From IMG/VR virus record IMGVR_UViG_3300032047_000024, positions 1-51,285 of that record: a stretch of DNA of 51,285 bases; one strand, written 5' to 3'. Both the position numbers and the translations under genes were made by a program. This document shows positions 8,423 through 16,728 of the stretch, piece after piece. The DNA comes from a virus. Each line of letters begins with the position of its first letter. Within the stretch, counting starts at the first letter, position 1. The notes beneath the pieces were generated by a model, which worked only from the letters and a program-made list of their open reading frames with translations, made no database searches and was not told where the DNA came from.

Positions 8423-9247
8423 ATGGCAACAAGATTAAGACAACCACTAACAATAACAGGTGGTACAGGAGTAACAGCTTCAAATAGTGGAGTTGGATAC
8501 TTTGGAACAGAACAAGTACGACAAGAAATTTCTATCGGAAATGATGTCAGTACAACAGGAAATGTTCAATTTAATTCAATTACTTCGAGTATGAATCTCG
8601 GTGGAGCTTCTTATTCAGATAGTGGTATTGTAAATGGAACGGTAAGTATTACGGGTACAACAAAGGTTACCTCAAATTTTTTTGTTACAGGTAGTGTGAC
8701 AAGTAGTGCATTATCTTATGATTCATTAACAGCTGATACTCAAACTGGTGGTACAACATATTTATCAGGTTCGAATATATTTGGTAATGATACAACCGAT
8801 AAACAATATTTTAGTGGTAGTGTTACTATGACTGGTTCGTTTAATTTGAATGGATATGAAGTTAGTGAAATATCGAATGATGTTTTACTATCAGATTCAA
8901 GCACTACTGCCTTATTAACAGAAAGTGGTTCAAAACTTTATGCAGATACAAATGTAGGTTCATTTGCAAGTGCACCCTACTTGAGAAAAAATTATCATAA
9001 AAGTGCAACTTCAATACTTAATAATACAGCAAGTTTTACAGCTTTATCTGCATCTGCACCTGATGGTATAACGGCAACAAGTGAAACTGATTTTTTATTT
9101 TTTAACAATGGACAAATTATGGAACATGATGCATTAACAATACAACAAAGTGGTAGTACATTTCTACTAATAATCGATCCTAATTCGTTAGGGTATAATT
9201 TAGAGAATGATGATGAAGTAAAGGCATGGGGAAAATTTAATGCTTAA
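8423..9247 (+). CDS. Fibre-like structural protein, paralogue of preceding C-terminus
   Basis: 274 aa. It mirrors residues ~295-568 of the preceding protein throughout: QPLTITGGTGVTAS at the start, TTGNVQF, FNLNGYEVSEISND, ASFTALSASAPDG, NGQIMEHDALTIQQ and VKAWGKFNA at the end. Thr/Ser/Gly-rich beta sequence suggests a trimeric fibre or whisker. It arose by tandem duplication, or conversely the upstream gene captured a copy. It may assemble with the fused version at the neck. A weak AGGGTT element precedes the ATG. Confidence 0.8.
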   Translation: MATRLRQPLTITGGTGVTASNSGVGYFGTEQVRQEISIGNDVSTTGNVQFNSITSSMNLGGASYSDSGIVNGTVSITGTTKVTSNFFVTGSVTSSALSYDSLTADTQTGGTTYLSGSNIFGNDTTDKQYFSGSVTMTGSFNLNGYEVSEISNDVLLSDSSTTALLTESGSKLYADTNVGSFASAPYLRKNYHKSATSILNNTASFTALSASAPDGITATSETDFLFFNNGQIMEHDALTIQQSGSTFLLIIDPNSLGYNLENDDEVKAWGKFNA

Positions 9248-9881
9248 ATTAAAAGAATTATTAAAATTAGATAGGATGAGGTATAGTGAATCCATAAAAC
9301 CTAAACATCAGAAGAAGATGGATAGGCCTTTAAAACATATTCATAATCCTATGATTCCACACAATCCACCACCAACAAATTCAAGTAAAGTTACTGTTGA
9401 TGAATTACATTGGTTGTTAAATTATAATGATGGTAAAATATCAAATGATGTAGTTATGGAAGGTGATGATATAGAAAAGGTTTTCGAAAATTATTGTGAA
9501 GAAAATTCTTTAAATTATCCAAAAGAATATATAAAAGAATTAATTAAAGATAGTGGTCGTATTATTTATGAACTAAAATACAAATACAATAGACCACGAC
9601 CATTTCAATTAGGTGAATTTTATAACATACCTGATTTTAAAATACACAATTTAGATAGTGCAAAAACACCATCATATCCAAGTGGTCATTCCACACAAGG
9701 TATTTTTATATCTAAAGTTTTTGGTAAAATGTATCCAACTCACGAGAAACAATTTAACAGATTAGGAAAGATGATTTCCAATTCTCGATTAATGGCAAGG
9801 GCACACTTTCCAAGTGATACTAAATTTGGTGAAAAAGTAGGTAATTTGATATTTAATAATATCAAAGGGAAGTTAAAATGA
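9240..9881 (+). CDS. Soluble PAP2-superfamily phosphatase
   Basis: 213 aa; the ATG overlaps the previous stop by 8 bp. It carries the complete PAP2 acid phosphatase signature: K113-x6-R120-P121, then PSGH at 147-150, then S182-R183-x5-H189-x3-D193. All catalytic positions (two His, Arg, Asp, Lys) are therefore present. There are no obvious membrane helices, unlike lipid phosphatases, so it is more like soluble class A acid phosphatases. Its N-terminus MLKLKELLK matches the tag of the genes at 11242 and 11528, although here the expected Glu is replaced (LLKLD). It overlaps the next gene by 4 bp. The substrate is unknown. If carried in the virion it could act on nucleotides, phospholipid or surface phosphate. 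Confidence 0.88.
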   Translation: MLKLKELLKLDRMRYSESIKPKHQKKMDRPLKHIHNPMIPHNPPPTNSSKVTVDELHWLLNYNDGKISNDVVMEGDDIEKVFENYCEENSLNYPKEYIKELIKDSGRIIYELKYKYNRPRPFQLGEFYNIPDFKIHNLDSAKTPSYPSGHSTQGIFISKVFGKMYPTHEKQFNRLGKMISNSRLMARAHFPSDTKFGEKVGNLIFNNIKGKLK

Positions 9882-11248
9882 ATTTAAATAAAATCATATC
9901 AGATAATACTTGTATTCATTGTGGAAATGTTGCTAATGAAAACCTACGAAAGTGGTTTAAAGACAAATGGGTGAATATAGGTAAGAAGAAAAAAGGCGGT
10001 GGACATCCACCTTGTGGTACAAGTGGTAAAAAAAGAGGATATGCTAAGTGTGTTCCTAAATCTAAAGCTGCCAATATGACTAAAAAACAAAAGGCAAGTG
10101 CTACTCGTAGAAAAAGGGCCGCACAAAACAAAGCTGGTCGTGGTGGAACATCATCTACAAGAGGTGGTGGTAAAAAACCAATCAATGTAAAAACGAAAGC
10201 GGAGAACAGAATGAATTATTGTCAACACGATGAATGTGTAAAAGAAGCAAAACACTATATGGTGGAGAAAAAAGATAAATGTTATCATAAAGTAAAAGCT
10301 CGTTATGATGTATGGCCATCAGCATATGCAAGTGGAGCATTGGTAAAGTGTCGTAAGGTAGGTGCAGCGAATTGGGGTAACAAAACAAAAGAAGATTATC
10401 CTGGTATAAGTATAAAACCATTACACGATGATGAGGTTAATGAACGCACAAGGATGAAACCACAAGTCAAAAAACTTTTAAAACAAAAGGGATACGGCCC
10501 TATCTTTGGAGCTATTGATAGTTCTAAACAACAATTAAAACAGATGAGATATTCACGAGGTGAGATTCGAGATACATTGATTAGTATGTTTGGTGATGAG
10601 GATCCAAAGATACTTCAAAGGATTAAAGAATCTATAAATGAGAAAAAAGGGGATTTCCTTGATTCTCTGTTTCCAAAATCAAAAGTTGCTAAGGCAGTTA
10701 AAATAGCTCATGATATGGGTGGTGATATGACTGGAGCAGTTAAGAAGATTGAAAGGTATTTTAAGGGAATGACACTACATAGTAAAGTTAGAGATGCACT
10801 TCAACAAGCTAATGAATCCGTAAATGAAAACAACATGGGTGATAAGTTATGGGAAGCTTGTTGGAAAGGATACGAGAAAAAAGGTATGAAGAAGATGTTT
10901 GGTAAAATGTATCCTAATTGTGTAAAGAAAGAATCCTATGATATATTTTCCGAAGATGGTGGATGGGGATACACAATGGATGGTCTTGTCGAAGCCGAAT
11001 ATCAAGGTCGTAAGGTCAAACTCGGTAAACCGATGCAAGGTGATACAAAGAAATTTAAAGTATATGTTAAGAATCCTAAAGGTAATGTGGTTAAGGTTAA
11101 CTTTGGACAAGGTGGTGGAGCTAAAGGTGGTACGATGAAGATTCGTAAATCAAATCCAAAAGCTCGTAAATCATTCAGAGCAAGACACAATTGTGATAAT
11201 CCAGGACCAAGACATAAAGCTCGTTATTGGAGTTGTAGAAAATGGTAA
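9878..11248 (+). CDS. Basic Cys-rich multidomain phage protein of unknown function
   Basis: 456 aa, strongly basic. Modules in order: a CIHCG knuckle (~12-16); KWFKDKWVNIG with CGTSGKKRGYAKCVP (~24-65), resembling what I recall as DUF5872-type phage proteins; a Lys/Arg/Gly-rich linker; a block with CQHDEC and VWPSAYASGALVKCRKVGA (~112-165); a helical region (~185-320); and CWKGYEKKGMKKMFGKMYPNC (~328-348). The C-terminal ~80 residues end in SFRARHNCDNPGPRHKARYW, a tail I have seen in many marine phage proteins. The repeated Cys pairs suggest metal binding, and the charge suggests nucleic acid binding. It overlaps both neighbours. A packaged DNA-binding protein is a guess. Confidence 0.75.
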   Translation: MNLNKIISDNTCIHCGNVANENLRKWFKDKWVNIGKKKKGGGHPPCGTSGKKRGYAKCVPKSKAANMTKKQKASATRRKRAAQNKAGRGGTSSTRGGGKKPINVKTKAENRMNYCQHDECVKEAKHYMVEKKDKCYHKVKARYDVWPSAYASGALVKCRKVGAANWGNKTKEDYPGISIKPLHDDEVNERTRMKPQVKKLLKQKGYGPIFGAIDSSKQQLKQMRYSRGEIRDTLISMFGDEDPKILQRIKESINEKKGDFLDSLFPKSKVAKAVKIAHDMGGDMTGAVKKIERYFKGMTLHSKVRDALQQANESVNENNMGDKLWEACWKGYEKKGMKKMFGKMYPNCVKKESYDIFSEDGGWGYTMDGLVEAEYQGRKVKLGKPMQGDTKKFKVYVKNPKGNVVKVNFGQGGGAKGGTMKIRKSNPKARKSFRARHNCDNPGPRHKARYWSCRKW

Positions 11249-11535
11249 AACTAAAAGAATTATTAACAGAGGCAAAATATAAAGAGACTTATAGGTCGAT
11301 TACTGCAAGAGATAAAGAGTATAATAGAATATGGCCAATAGGTGGACATCCAAGAGTAACGGTTCGTTCTTATAATGAAACACAAAAGACAGGTCGTATG
11401 AAAACTGCATACATAGAAATTGATGGTGATAAAATGTGGGTTGATGCATATAAGAAAATAGCCTTTAAAGGTAACGGATCAATTTATGATGTAGTAAAGC
11501 ATGTGAGAAAGGAAACTGGTAATTCAAATGCTTAA
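11242..11535 (+). CDS. Small protein with KLKELLTE N-terminal tag
   Basis: 97 aa; the ATG overlaps the previous stop by 7 bp. It starts MVKLKELLTEAKYK, nearly identical to the start of the next gene. LLTE|A fits the T4 prohead protease rule and resembles the T4 capsid-targeting peptide (MKTYQEFIAE|A). The body is basic with predicted beta strands (RVTVRSY, TAYIEIDGDKMWVDAY). No known domain. Candidate internal head protein by inference. Confidence 0.75.
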   Translation: MVKLKELLTEAKYKETYRSITARDKEYNRIWPIGGHPRVTVRSYNETQKTGRMKTAYIEIDGDKMWVDAYKKIAFKGNGSIYDVVKHVRKETGNSNA

Positions 11536-11947
11536 ACTAAAAGAATTATTAACTGAATGGAACGATACTTCATTTAAAGATTTACCAAAAAGGTGGTCTA
11601 AGGCTGTTATGAAGGGTAGAGAGACAGATGGACTTACGGAATTTGAAAGATTGGGTGGAACTGATGTAGAGCTGGGGAAGGTTTATACAGATAAGGATAG
11701 ACCACCTTTTAAAGCTGAATTTATAGACTTAGATAACAGAACGCGAGAAAAGAAAATTGATGAAAAGATGAGTGATGAAAAAAGAGCGTTTTTAATGTTA
11801 CGAATATATGGTGATAGCTGGAAAGTAAATCTCGGAAAAGTCTTTTCGGGAATCAACAGAGGTAAACCTACCTTGATTAAAAAAGGATTAAAAGAAATCA
11901 AACTTCTCAATAAAAAAATTGAGGAAATGATTGAAGAACTAATTTAA
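11528..11947 (+). CDS. Small protein with KLKELLTE N-terminal tag
   Basis: 139 aa, overlapping the previous gene by 8 bp. It begins MLKLKELLTEWNDTSFKDLPKRW. The tag is shared with the gene at 11242, and the WNDTSFK-LPKRW continuation is familiar from other marine phage ORFs. The rest is charged and ends in a Lys/Glu-rich amphipathic helix. Function unknown. It is the last gene of the overlapping chain that begins at 8423, and a promoter-like box follows. Confidence 0.75.
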   Translation: MLKLKELLTEWNDTSFKDLPKRWSKAVMKGRETDGLTEFERLGGTDVELGKVYTDKDRPPFKAEFIDLDNRTREKKIDEKMSDEKRAFLMLRIYGDSWKVNLGKVFSGINRGKPTLIKKGLKEIKLLNKKIEEMIEELI

Positions 11948-11978
11948 TTTTCCACTTTTCTTCTACTATTTTGACTTT

Positions 11979-11991
11979 GTGATATTTATTA
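11979..11991 (+). promoter_or_regulatory. Candidate late promoter box
   Basis: gtgatatttatta, only 2 bp ahead of the ATG at 11994. If this is a -10 element, the ATG would lie at or near the transcription start and the small gene downstream would be leaderless. Alternatively, the box mainly serves the fibre gene at 12269. Confidence 0.45.
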
Positions 11992-11993
11992 GT

Positions 11994-12281
11994 ATGAGAA
12001 AAAGACATTGGAAAAATAGAAAAAATCGAAAGTGTCCTGATTGTAATAGAGTCATCTATTATACTCGTAAAGACACTTTTGACCGTGCAGTAGGAAACAA
12101 CGCTGTATGTAAGTCTTGTGCTCAATCTGATAGAAAACTTGCTATGGATACCATCGAAAAGATGAAGAAACCAAAGAGTAAAGTACACAAGAAAAATATC
12201 TCACAAGGAATGACTTTGTATTGGGAAGAAAGAAAACAACAAGAATCATTAAAATATAAGGAATTTGAATGGCTCTCTTAG
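11994..12281 (+). CDS. Small zinc-knuckle protein, possible homing-endonuclease-derived module
   Basis: 95 aa from the ATG at 11994; a GTG at 11979 lies inside the promoter-like box and is less likely. It has a basic N-terminus, then C14-P-D-C17 and C39-K-S-C42, a typical zinc ribbon spacing. It is followed by KPKSKVHKKNISQGMTLYW, which resembles NUMOD3-type DNA-binding motifs of homing endonucleases. No nuclease domain is present. It overlaps the start of the fibre gene by 13 bp. It may be a remnant or a small DNA-binding regulator. Confidence 0.6.
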   Translation: MRKRHWKNRKNRKCPDCNRVIYYTRKDTFDRAVGNNAVCKSCAQSDRKLAMDTIEKMKKPKSKVHKKNISQGMTLYWEERKQQESLKYKEFEWLS

Positions 12282-15200
12282 GATTAAAACAATTAGATAG
12301 TGTCTTAACTGGTTCATTACAAGTTTCTGGTAGCGCGGGAGTTACTGGATCTATTAAAGTAAGTGGAAATATAAGTGGTTCATCAACTGGTTCATTTGGT
12401 TCAGTAGTCGTTTCAGATAAAGTTCAAGGTAATTTGGTTGTAGCAGATACAATAACAGCTAAAGATATTGGTATAGGGGCATCTAATAACAGGATGGATA
12501 TCGGTAGTACTATTATAATAAATGATGGGAATAATAGAGTCGGATTCGGAGATACAGCACCATCATCACCTGATACAGAATTACATATAAAATCTGATAC
12601 ACCAGTAGTTACTTTACAAAGAACCAATAATAATCAAAAAAGTGCTATTGATTTTCAAGGTTCAGGTGGTTCAGTTGGTTCATCAATCGAATTCGTTGCT
12701 GATACCAATGATTTATCTTTTCAAACATTTGATGGTTCTAATCCTCATGAAAAATTAAGACTTGAAGATGGTGCAGATGGTAATATAAAAGTTTCGGGTA
12801 GTACACAGATTACAGGTTCTTTAAATGTATCTGCAACAATAACAGCAAATGCCTTTAGTGGAGATGGTAGTAGTATTACAGGAGTAACCGCAGAATGGGA
12901 TGGTTCTCATAATGGTGATGCTTCAATTACTGGTTCTTTAAATGTATCTGCAACTGCTTCAATTGGTCGTGGAGAATTTACGACTATATCTGCAAGTAGT
13001 GTTGATGTAGATGAAGGTACATTAAGAATTGGTGGTGTTGGTCTTACCAGGACTATGGCAGAAAACATTACTGGTTCATTTGGAGTAGAGTTACCAGGTC
13101 AAACAATTCTTAGTGGTTCACTTGAATCCACTGCTTCCGCAGCAAAAATCACTGCTGGTACAGCCGTAGAAACGGATCGAATAGAATCTCTTACTGCAAA
13201 TCCAAAGAGTCGTATATATTTATCACATCCATCCAATAGGAAAAATGCACAATTAGCATTAAATTATCGTTCCTATAATGTATTCGAGGCAACTGGTAGT
13301 GGTGATGATATGTCTATAACAATCGGTTCGGATGCAAACTCAGCAAGGTCAGATATAACTTTACAAGGATTTAGAAGTGGTGGAGCGGCCGCTAAGGTAT
13401 CCGCTATATTTGTTGAGGGAGTTGGTTCTAAAATTGGAATGGGTGGAATTACAAGTCCAACAACAGCAGTTCATATATCAGGTTCGGGCGATAGTAATTT
13501 ATATGTTGAAGGACAAATTTCTTCGAGTCAATGGGTAAGTGCAAGTACATATTATGGTGATGGTAGTAATTTAACTGGAATTGATGCAGGAAGTGGTATT
13601 TTTGTAGCAACAGGTTCAACCCAAAATACCACAGGTGATTTACAAGTTACTGGTTCATTACAAGTAACCACTGCATTAACATCATCTACTGCAATAAAAA
13701 CTAATAATATACAAAATGGATACCCAACTTCCAATCAATGGGGAGAGGGATTAGATGGAAGTTATTTTAATAATTTTGATAATACATCTCATGTAAGTGA
13801 AATTTTAAGATTTGTGGCGGGGATAATTAGCCATTCAATAGATACTGCATCACCAACTGCAAATACCAAAACTTGGGCAAGTGTAGATACAAATAATAAT
13901 AGTTTAGGTTCAACTGCAAACAGTATAGATGGTAGATTACCACAAGACCATACTTCTATTAGTAACACAACATTAAATTATTTAGTACATAAAGGATGGA
14001 CAGGACCAGGTCGAAAAGTTTTTGATGGTATTAGTATTTACAATAATAGTAGTTACTTTATAGATTTTGATTCCAATAGTGGTGGTTCAACAAGTGTTAA
14101 TTCATCAGCTGATAGTGAGTTATTTGGTTTGGGTGGATTATCAAGTGGTAACGCACAAGAGTTTTTCATTAGAGTAGTGGCAACACAATCATTTAGTGAT
14201 ACGGGTAGTGTAGCAACACCAACACCAAGTTCCAATACTTTTACAACACAATCATTTTTTGATAATTCAACAAGTACTTTTGGAACTTCAAACGGATTGA
14301 CTTTAGCAAAAATAGAATCTGCAAATCCTGCAGTAATTCCAGCAGCATTCCAAGATGGTAAATTCGAAAATATCGGTGGAGCTGATATGAGTGGTACTTT
14401 AACAAGAAGATATTCTGGTTCTAATCCAAGCTTAGTTAATGATTTTTCAAGTATATCTTCAAGTGGATATTATAATTTTCAAGACTTGGTAGTAGGAATA
14501 AAAACTGGTTCACAAGGAGATTATGTATTCAAAGATGGTACAGATAAAAAACATTTTTACGCACCAAGAACCTCAATTAATACTGCTATAGGAGATAACT
14601 CATTAGCAGATGTTGGAACAACAACAAGATCATTAACTGCTGTATCAAGAAGTTTGAGTGGGGCACCTTATGTAACTGGTTCTACTTATGAAATATCAAC
14701 AAAAATTACAGGATTGTTTAATCCAATGTATGCAGCAACAACCACATTAACAGATATGAATGGTGGTAGTGTTGGTGTGGGTAGTGTATCAATAACTAAT
14801 GATAATATTTCTACAAGTGGTGGAACAATACAAACTGCAAATGCAATTTATGATAATGGTGTTTCAAGTGCAAGAAATACAAGTACAGTTCCTCATTATA
14901 ATGATGTAGCAATAATATCTGCATCAGTAGATTGGGATGCTGGTAATGATGAAAATATAAATCAAACTGGAGTTGGTGATACAACATTTACCGTAACCGT
15001 AAGGGCAAGAGATAGAGATAGTTCTTATTCGTCATTAGACACACAAACACTCCATTATCATAGTTCAAGTATGTTTGGTGCACCATTGGCAAGTGGAAGT
15101 ATGGCTTGTTATGGTAGAGCACAAGGATATGATGGTGGTAGTTTAACTGGAACAACAGAAACATTTAGTGGTGAAGATTTTAGAATACAATTAGCAGATA

Positions 15201-15781
15201 ATGTTCAACAATTTAACGGAACAGCTTGGGTTACTACATTTGCATTAGGTCAGTTAGGGGATTATGACTTACAAGTTAAACCAGGATTTTTGGTAGATCC
15301 AGGCGGAACATATAGATATTGGCATCCTTCGGGATATGGTAGTGGAACTTACAAATATTATATTAGAAGATTTCAAACAAGTGGAACAAAGTCAAGTATG
15401 ACTGTAAATTTAAATAATACAACATTAGTGGCTTGGAATTCTACAAGTAATGGAATAGCATGTGCAATATTATTTAAGAGTTCAGGAAAGGGAAGTGGTA
15501 CGAATAGTGAATTATCAACTGCAAGAATATATGACCCGACAGCAACAACAAGTAACTTGATTGAAGCAGATATATCAAATGATAATCATAAGAATCCATT
15601 CACTACTGCAATAAGTTTATATGGAAATAGTGGTGGTAGTATTTCAAGTAATACCTATACCGTACCTATAAGAAATGCAGATGGTATGTTTTTAGATTCA
15701 AGTGATAACGAACTTTACATAATCGTCAGATATAAAGGTGATCCAGCACCTTTAGATGACATAACATTAACTTTTAGTTAG
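12269..15781 (+). CDS. Large tail fibre-like structural protein
   Basis: 1170 aa with an AAGGA site about 8 bp upstream. The N-terminal ~480 residues consist of repeating GSLxVSG / TGSLNVSATA beta repeats with several GDGSxLTG turns, typical of trimeric phage fibres. A middle block (~150-260) has long Ser/Thr-rich strands. The C-terminal half is Ser/Thr/Gly/Tyr-rich with domain-like stretches such as GWTGPGRKVFDGISIY and PGGTYRYWHPSGYG that may be the receptor-binding head. There is no S74 chaperone at its own C-terminus. It is the largest of five fibre-type genes here. Receptor specificity cannot be read from sequence. Confidence 0.8.
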   Translation: MALLGLKQLDSVLTGSLQVSGSAGVTGSIKVSGNISGSSTGSFGSVVVSDKVQGNLVVADTITAKDIGIGASNNRMDIGSTIIINDGNNRVGFGDTAPSSPDTELHIKSDTPVVTLQRTNNNQKSAIDFQGSGGSVGSSIEFVADTNDLSFQTFDGSNPHEKLRLEDGADGNIKVSGSTQITGSLNVSATITANAFSGDGSSITGVTAEWDGSHNGDASITGSLNVSATASIGRGEFTTISASSVDVDEGTLRIGGVGLTRTMAENITGSFGVELPGQTILSGSLESTASAAKITAGTAVETDRIESLTANPKSRIYLSHPSNRKNAQLALNYRSYNVFEATGSGDDMSITIGSDANSARSDITLQGFRSGGAAAKVSAIFVEGVGSKIGMGGITSPTTAVHISGSGDSNLYVEGQISSSQWVSASTYYGDGSNLTGIDAGSGIFVATGSTQNTTGDLQVTGSLQVTTALTSSTAIKTNNIQNGYPTSNQWGEGLDGSYFNNFDNTSHVSEILRFVAGIISHSIDTASPTANTKTWASVDTNNNSLGSTANSIDGRLPQDHTSISNTTLNYLVHKGWTGPGRKVFDGISIYNNSSYFIDFDSNSGGSTSVNSSADSELFGLGGLSSGNAQEFFIRVVATQSFSDTGSVATPTPSSNTFTTQSFFDNSTSTFGTSNGLTLAKIESANPAVIPAAFQDGKFENIGGADMSGTLTRRYSGSNPSLVNDFSSISSSGYYNFQDLVVGIKTGSQGDYVFKDGTDKKHFYAPRTSINTAIGDNSLADVGTTTRSLTAVSRSLSGAPYVTGSTYEISTKITGLFNPMYAATTTLTDMNGGSVGVGSVSITNDNISTSGGTIQTANAIYDNGVSSARNTSTVPHYNDVAIISASVDWDAGNDENINQTGVGDTTFTVTVRARDRDSSYSSLDTQTLHYHSSSMFGAPLASGSMACYGRAQGYDGGSLTGTTETFSGEDFRIQLADNVQQFNGTAWVTTFALGQLGDYDLQVKPGFLVDPGGTYRYWHPSGYGSGTYKYYIRRFQTSGTKSSMTVNLNNTTLVAWNSTSNGIACAILFKSSGKGSGTNSELSTARIYDPTATTSNLIEADISNDNHKNPFTTAISLYGNSGGSISSNTYTVPIRNADGMFLDSSDNELYIIVRYKGDPAPLDDITLTFS

Positions 15782-15790
15782 AGATAAGAA

Positions 15791-16666
15791 ATGGGATTAA
15801 TAGATTCAGGTTCAAAGTCAAGTAGACTATTAGGTTCGAGAAGATATACTCACAATACCTTTACGACTGCTCAAGAAGCATTTACGGATGTATTAGATTT
15901 AGGTTCATCCGAAATCTATACTCAAGCGGAGAAAATTCCATCAAGTGCATTACCATTTAGTTCAAGTGCAGATAGTGGTTCTGTGTATCAATATAATGGT
16001 CAAAATTTAATGAAGTATTGGTATAGACATTCACTTACAAAATCAAACACTAATAATGAAGTTTGGTTTTTTGTAAGTCCGTCTGGTAGTACGAGTGGAA
16101 TCGGAGCTCAGTTGATTGATTCTAACCAAGAAACAAATTTTATATCACCAAAATATTCAACTTCAGCTTTAGCCACTTCTACAACTGAAGATTCTACACC
16201 AGGATATTTGGCAGTTCTTTATAAAGCAACACACGCTACATCCGAATCATTAGATAGTGGTGATATTGTTTCTACGAATGATTATGTATTTGATTATAAA
16301 ACTGGAGTAGTTCAATTTTTAAATGCGGATAAGGACCCAAGTGATAGCGAATATGTTTATATGACTGCTTATCAATATGTTGGTAAAACATTATCCACAG
16401 GACTTGAAATAGGTTCTACAAGTTGGAGAGAAACAAGTGGGACTAATGAACTTACTGGTTCATCTTGGACATTTCGTTCAGATGTAGGAAGTGGTGATTT
16501 ATTTAAATTAACAGATGATTTGAACCAAACTTTATTTAAGGTTCAACAAGATAAAGTAATAGTATTTAACGCAGTATCAGAATCAGCACCAACCGCGGTA
16601 GCTGGTGGGATGTATTATTCTGGTTCTGATGAATGGTTTCTTGGATATGAAACTGCACCAACTTAA
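15791..16666 (+). CDS. Putative virion / fibre-associated protein
   Basis: 291 aa, starting 9 bp after the large fibre gene. Ser/Thr/Tyr-rich. The middle contains a strand-rich region with PGYLAVLYKAT and NDYVFDYKTGVVQFLNAD, reminiscent of a beta-sandwich. It ends with an ALFKVQQDKVIVF-like fibre strand and GGMYYSGSDEWFLGYE, a small motif often at the ends of phage fibre or collar proteins. It lies between two fibres. Probably a fibre adapter or tip; no firm family. Confidence 0.7.
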   Translation: MGLIDSGSKSSRLLGSRRYTHNTFTTAQEAFTDVLDLGSSEIYTQAEKIPSSALPFSSSADSGSVYQYNGQNLMKYWYRHSLTKSNTNNEVWFFVSPSGSTSGIGAQLIDSNQETNFISPKYSTSALATSTTEDSTPGYLAVLYKATHATSESLDSGDIVSTNDYVFDYKTGVVQFLNADKDPSDSEYVYMTAYQYVGKTLSTGLEIGSTSWRETSGTNELTGSSWTFRSDVGSGDLFKLTDDLNQTLFKVQQDKVIVFNAVSESAPTAVAGGMYYSGSDEWFLGYETAPT

Positions 16667-16686
16667 AATTAACAATTATTTAGAAT

Positions 16687-16700
16687 GTATATATTTATTA
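16687..16700 (+). promoter_or_regulatory. Candidate late promoter box
   Basis: gtatatatttatta in the 62-bp gap before the fibre gene at 16729, flanked by the short inverted pair AGAATGT / ACATTCT (16682-16688 and 16704-16710). Confidence 0.5.
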
Positions 16701-16728
16701 ACGACATTCTATACATAGGAGAATAATA

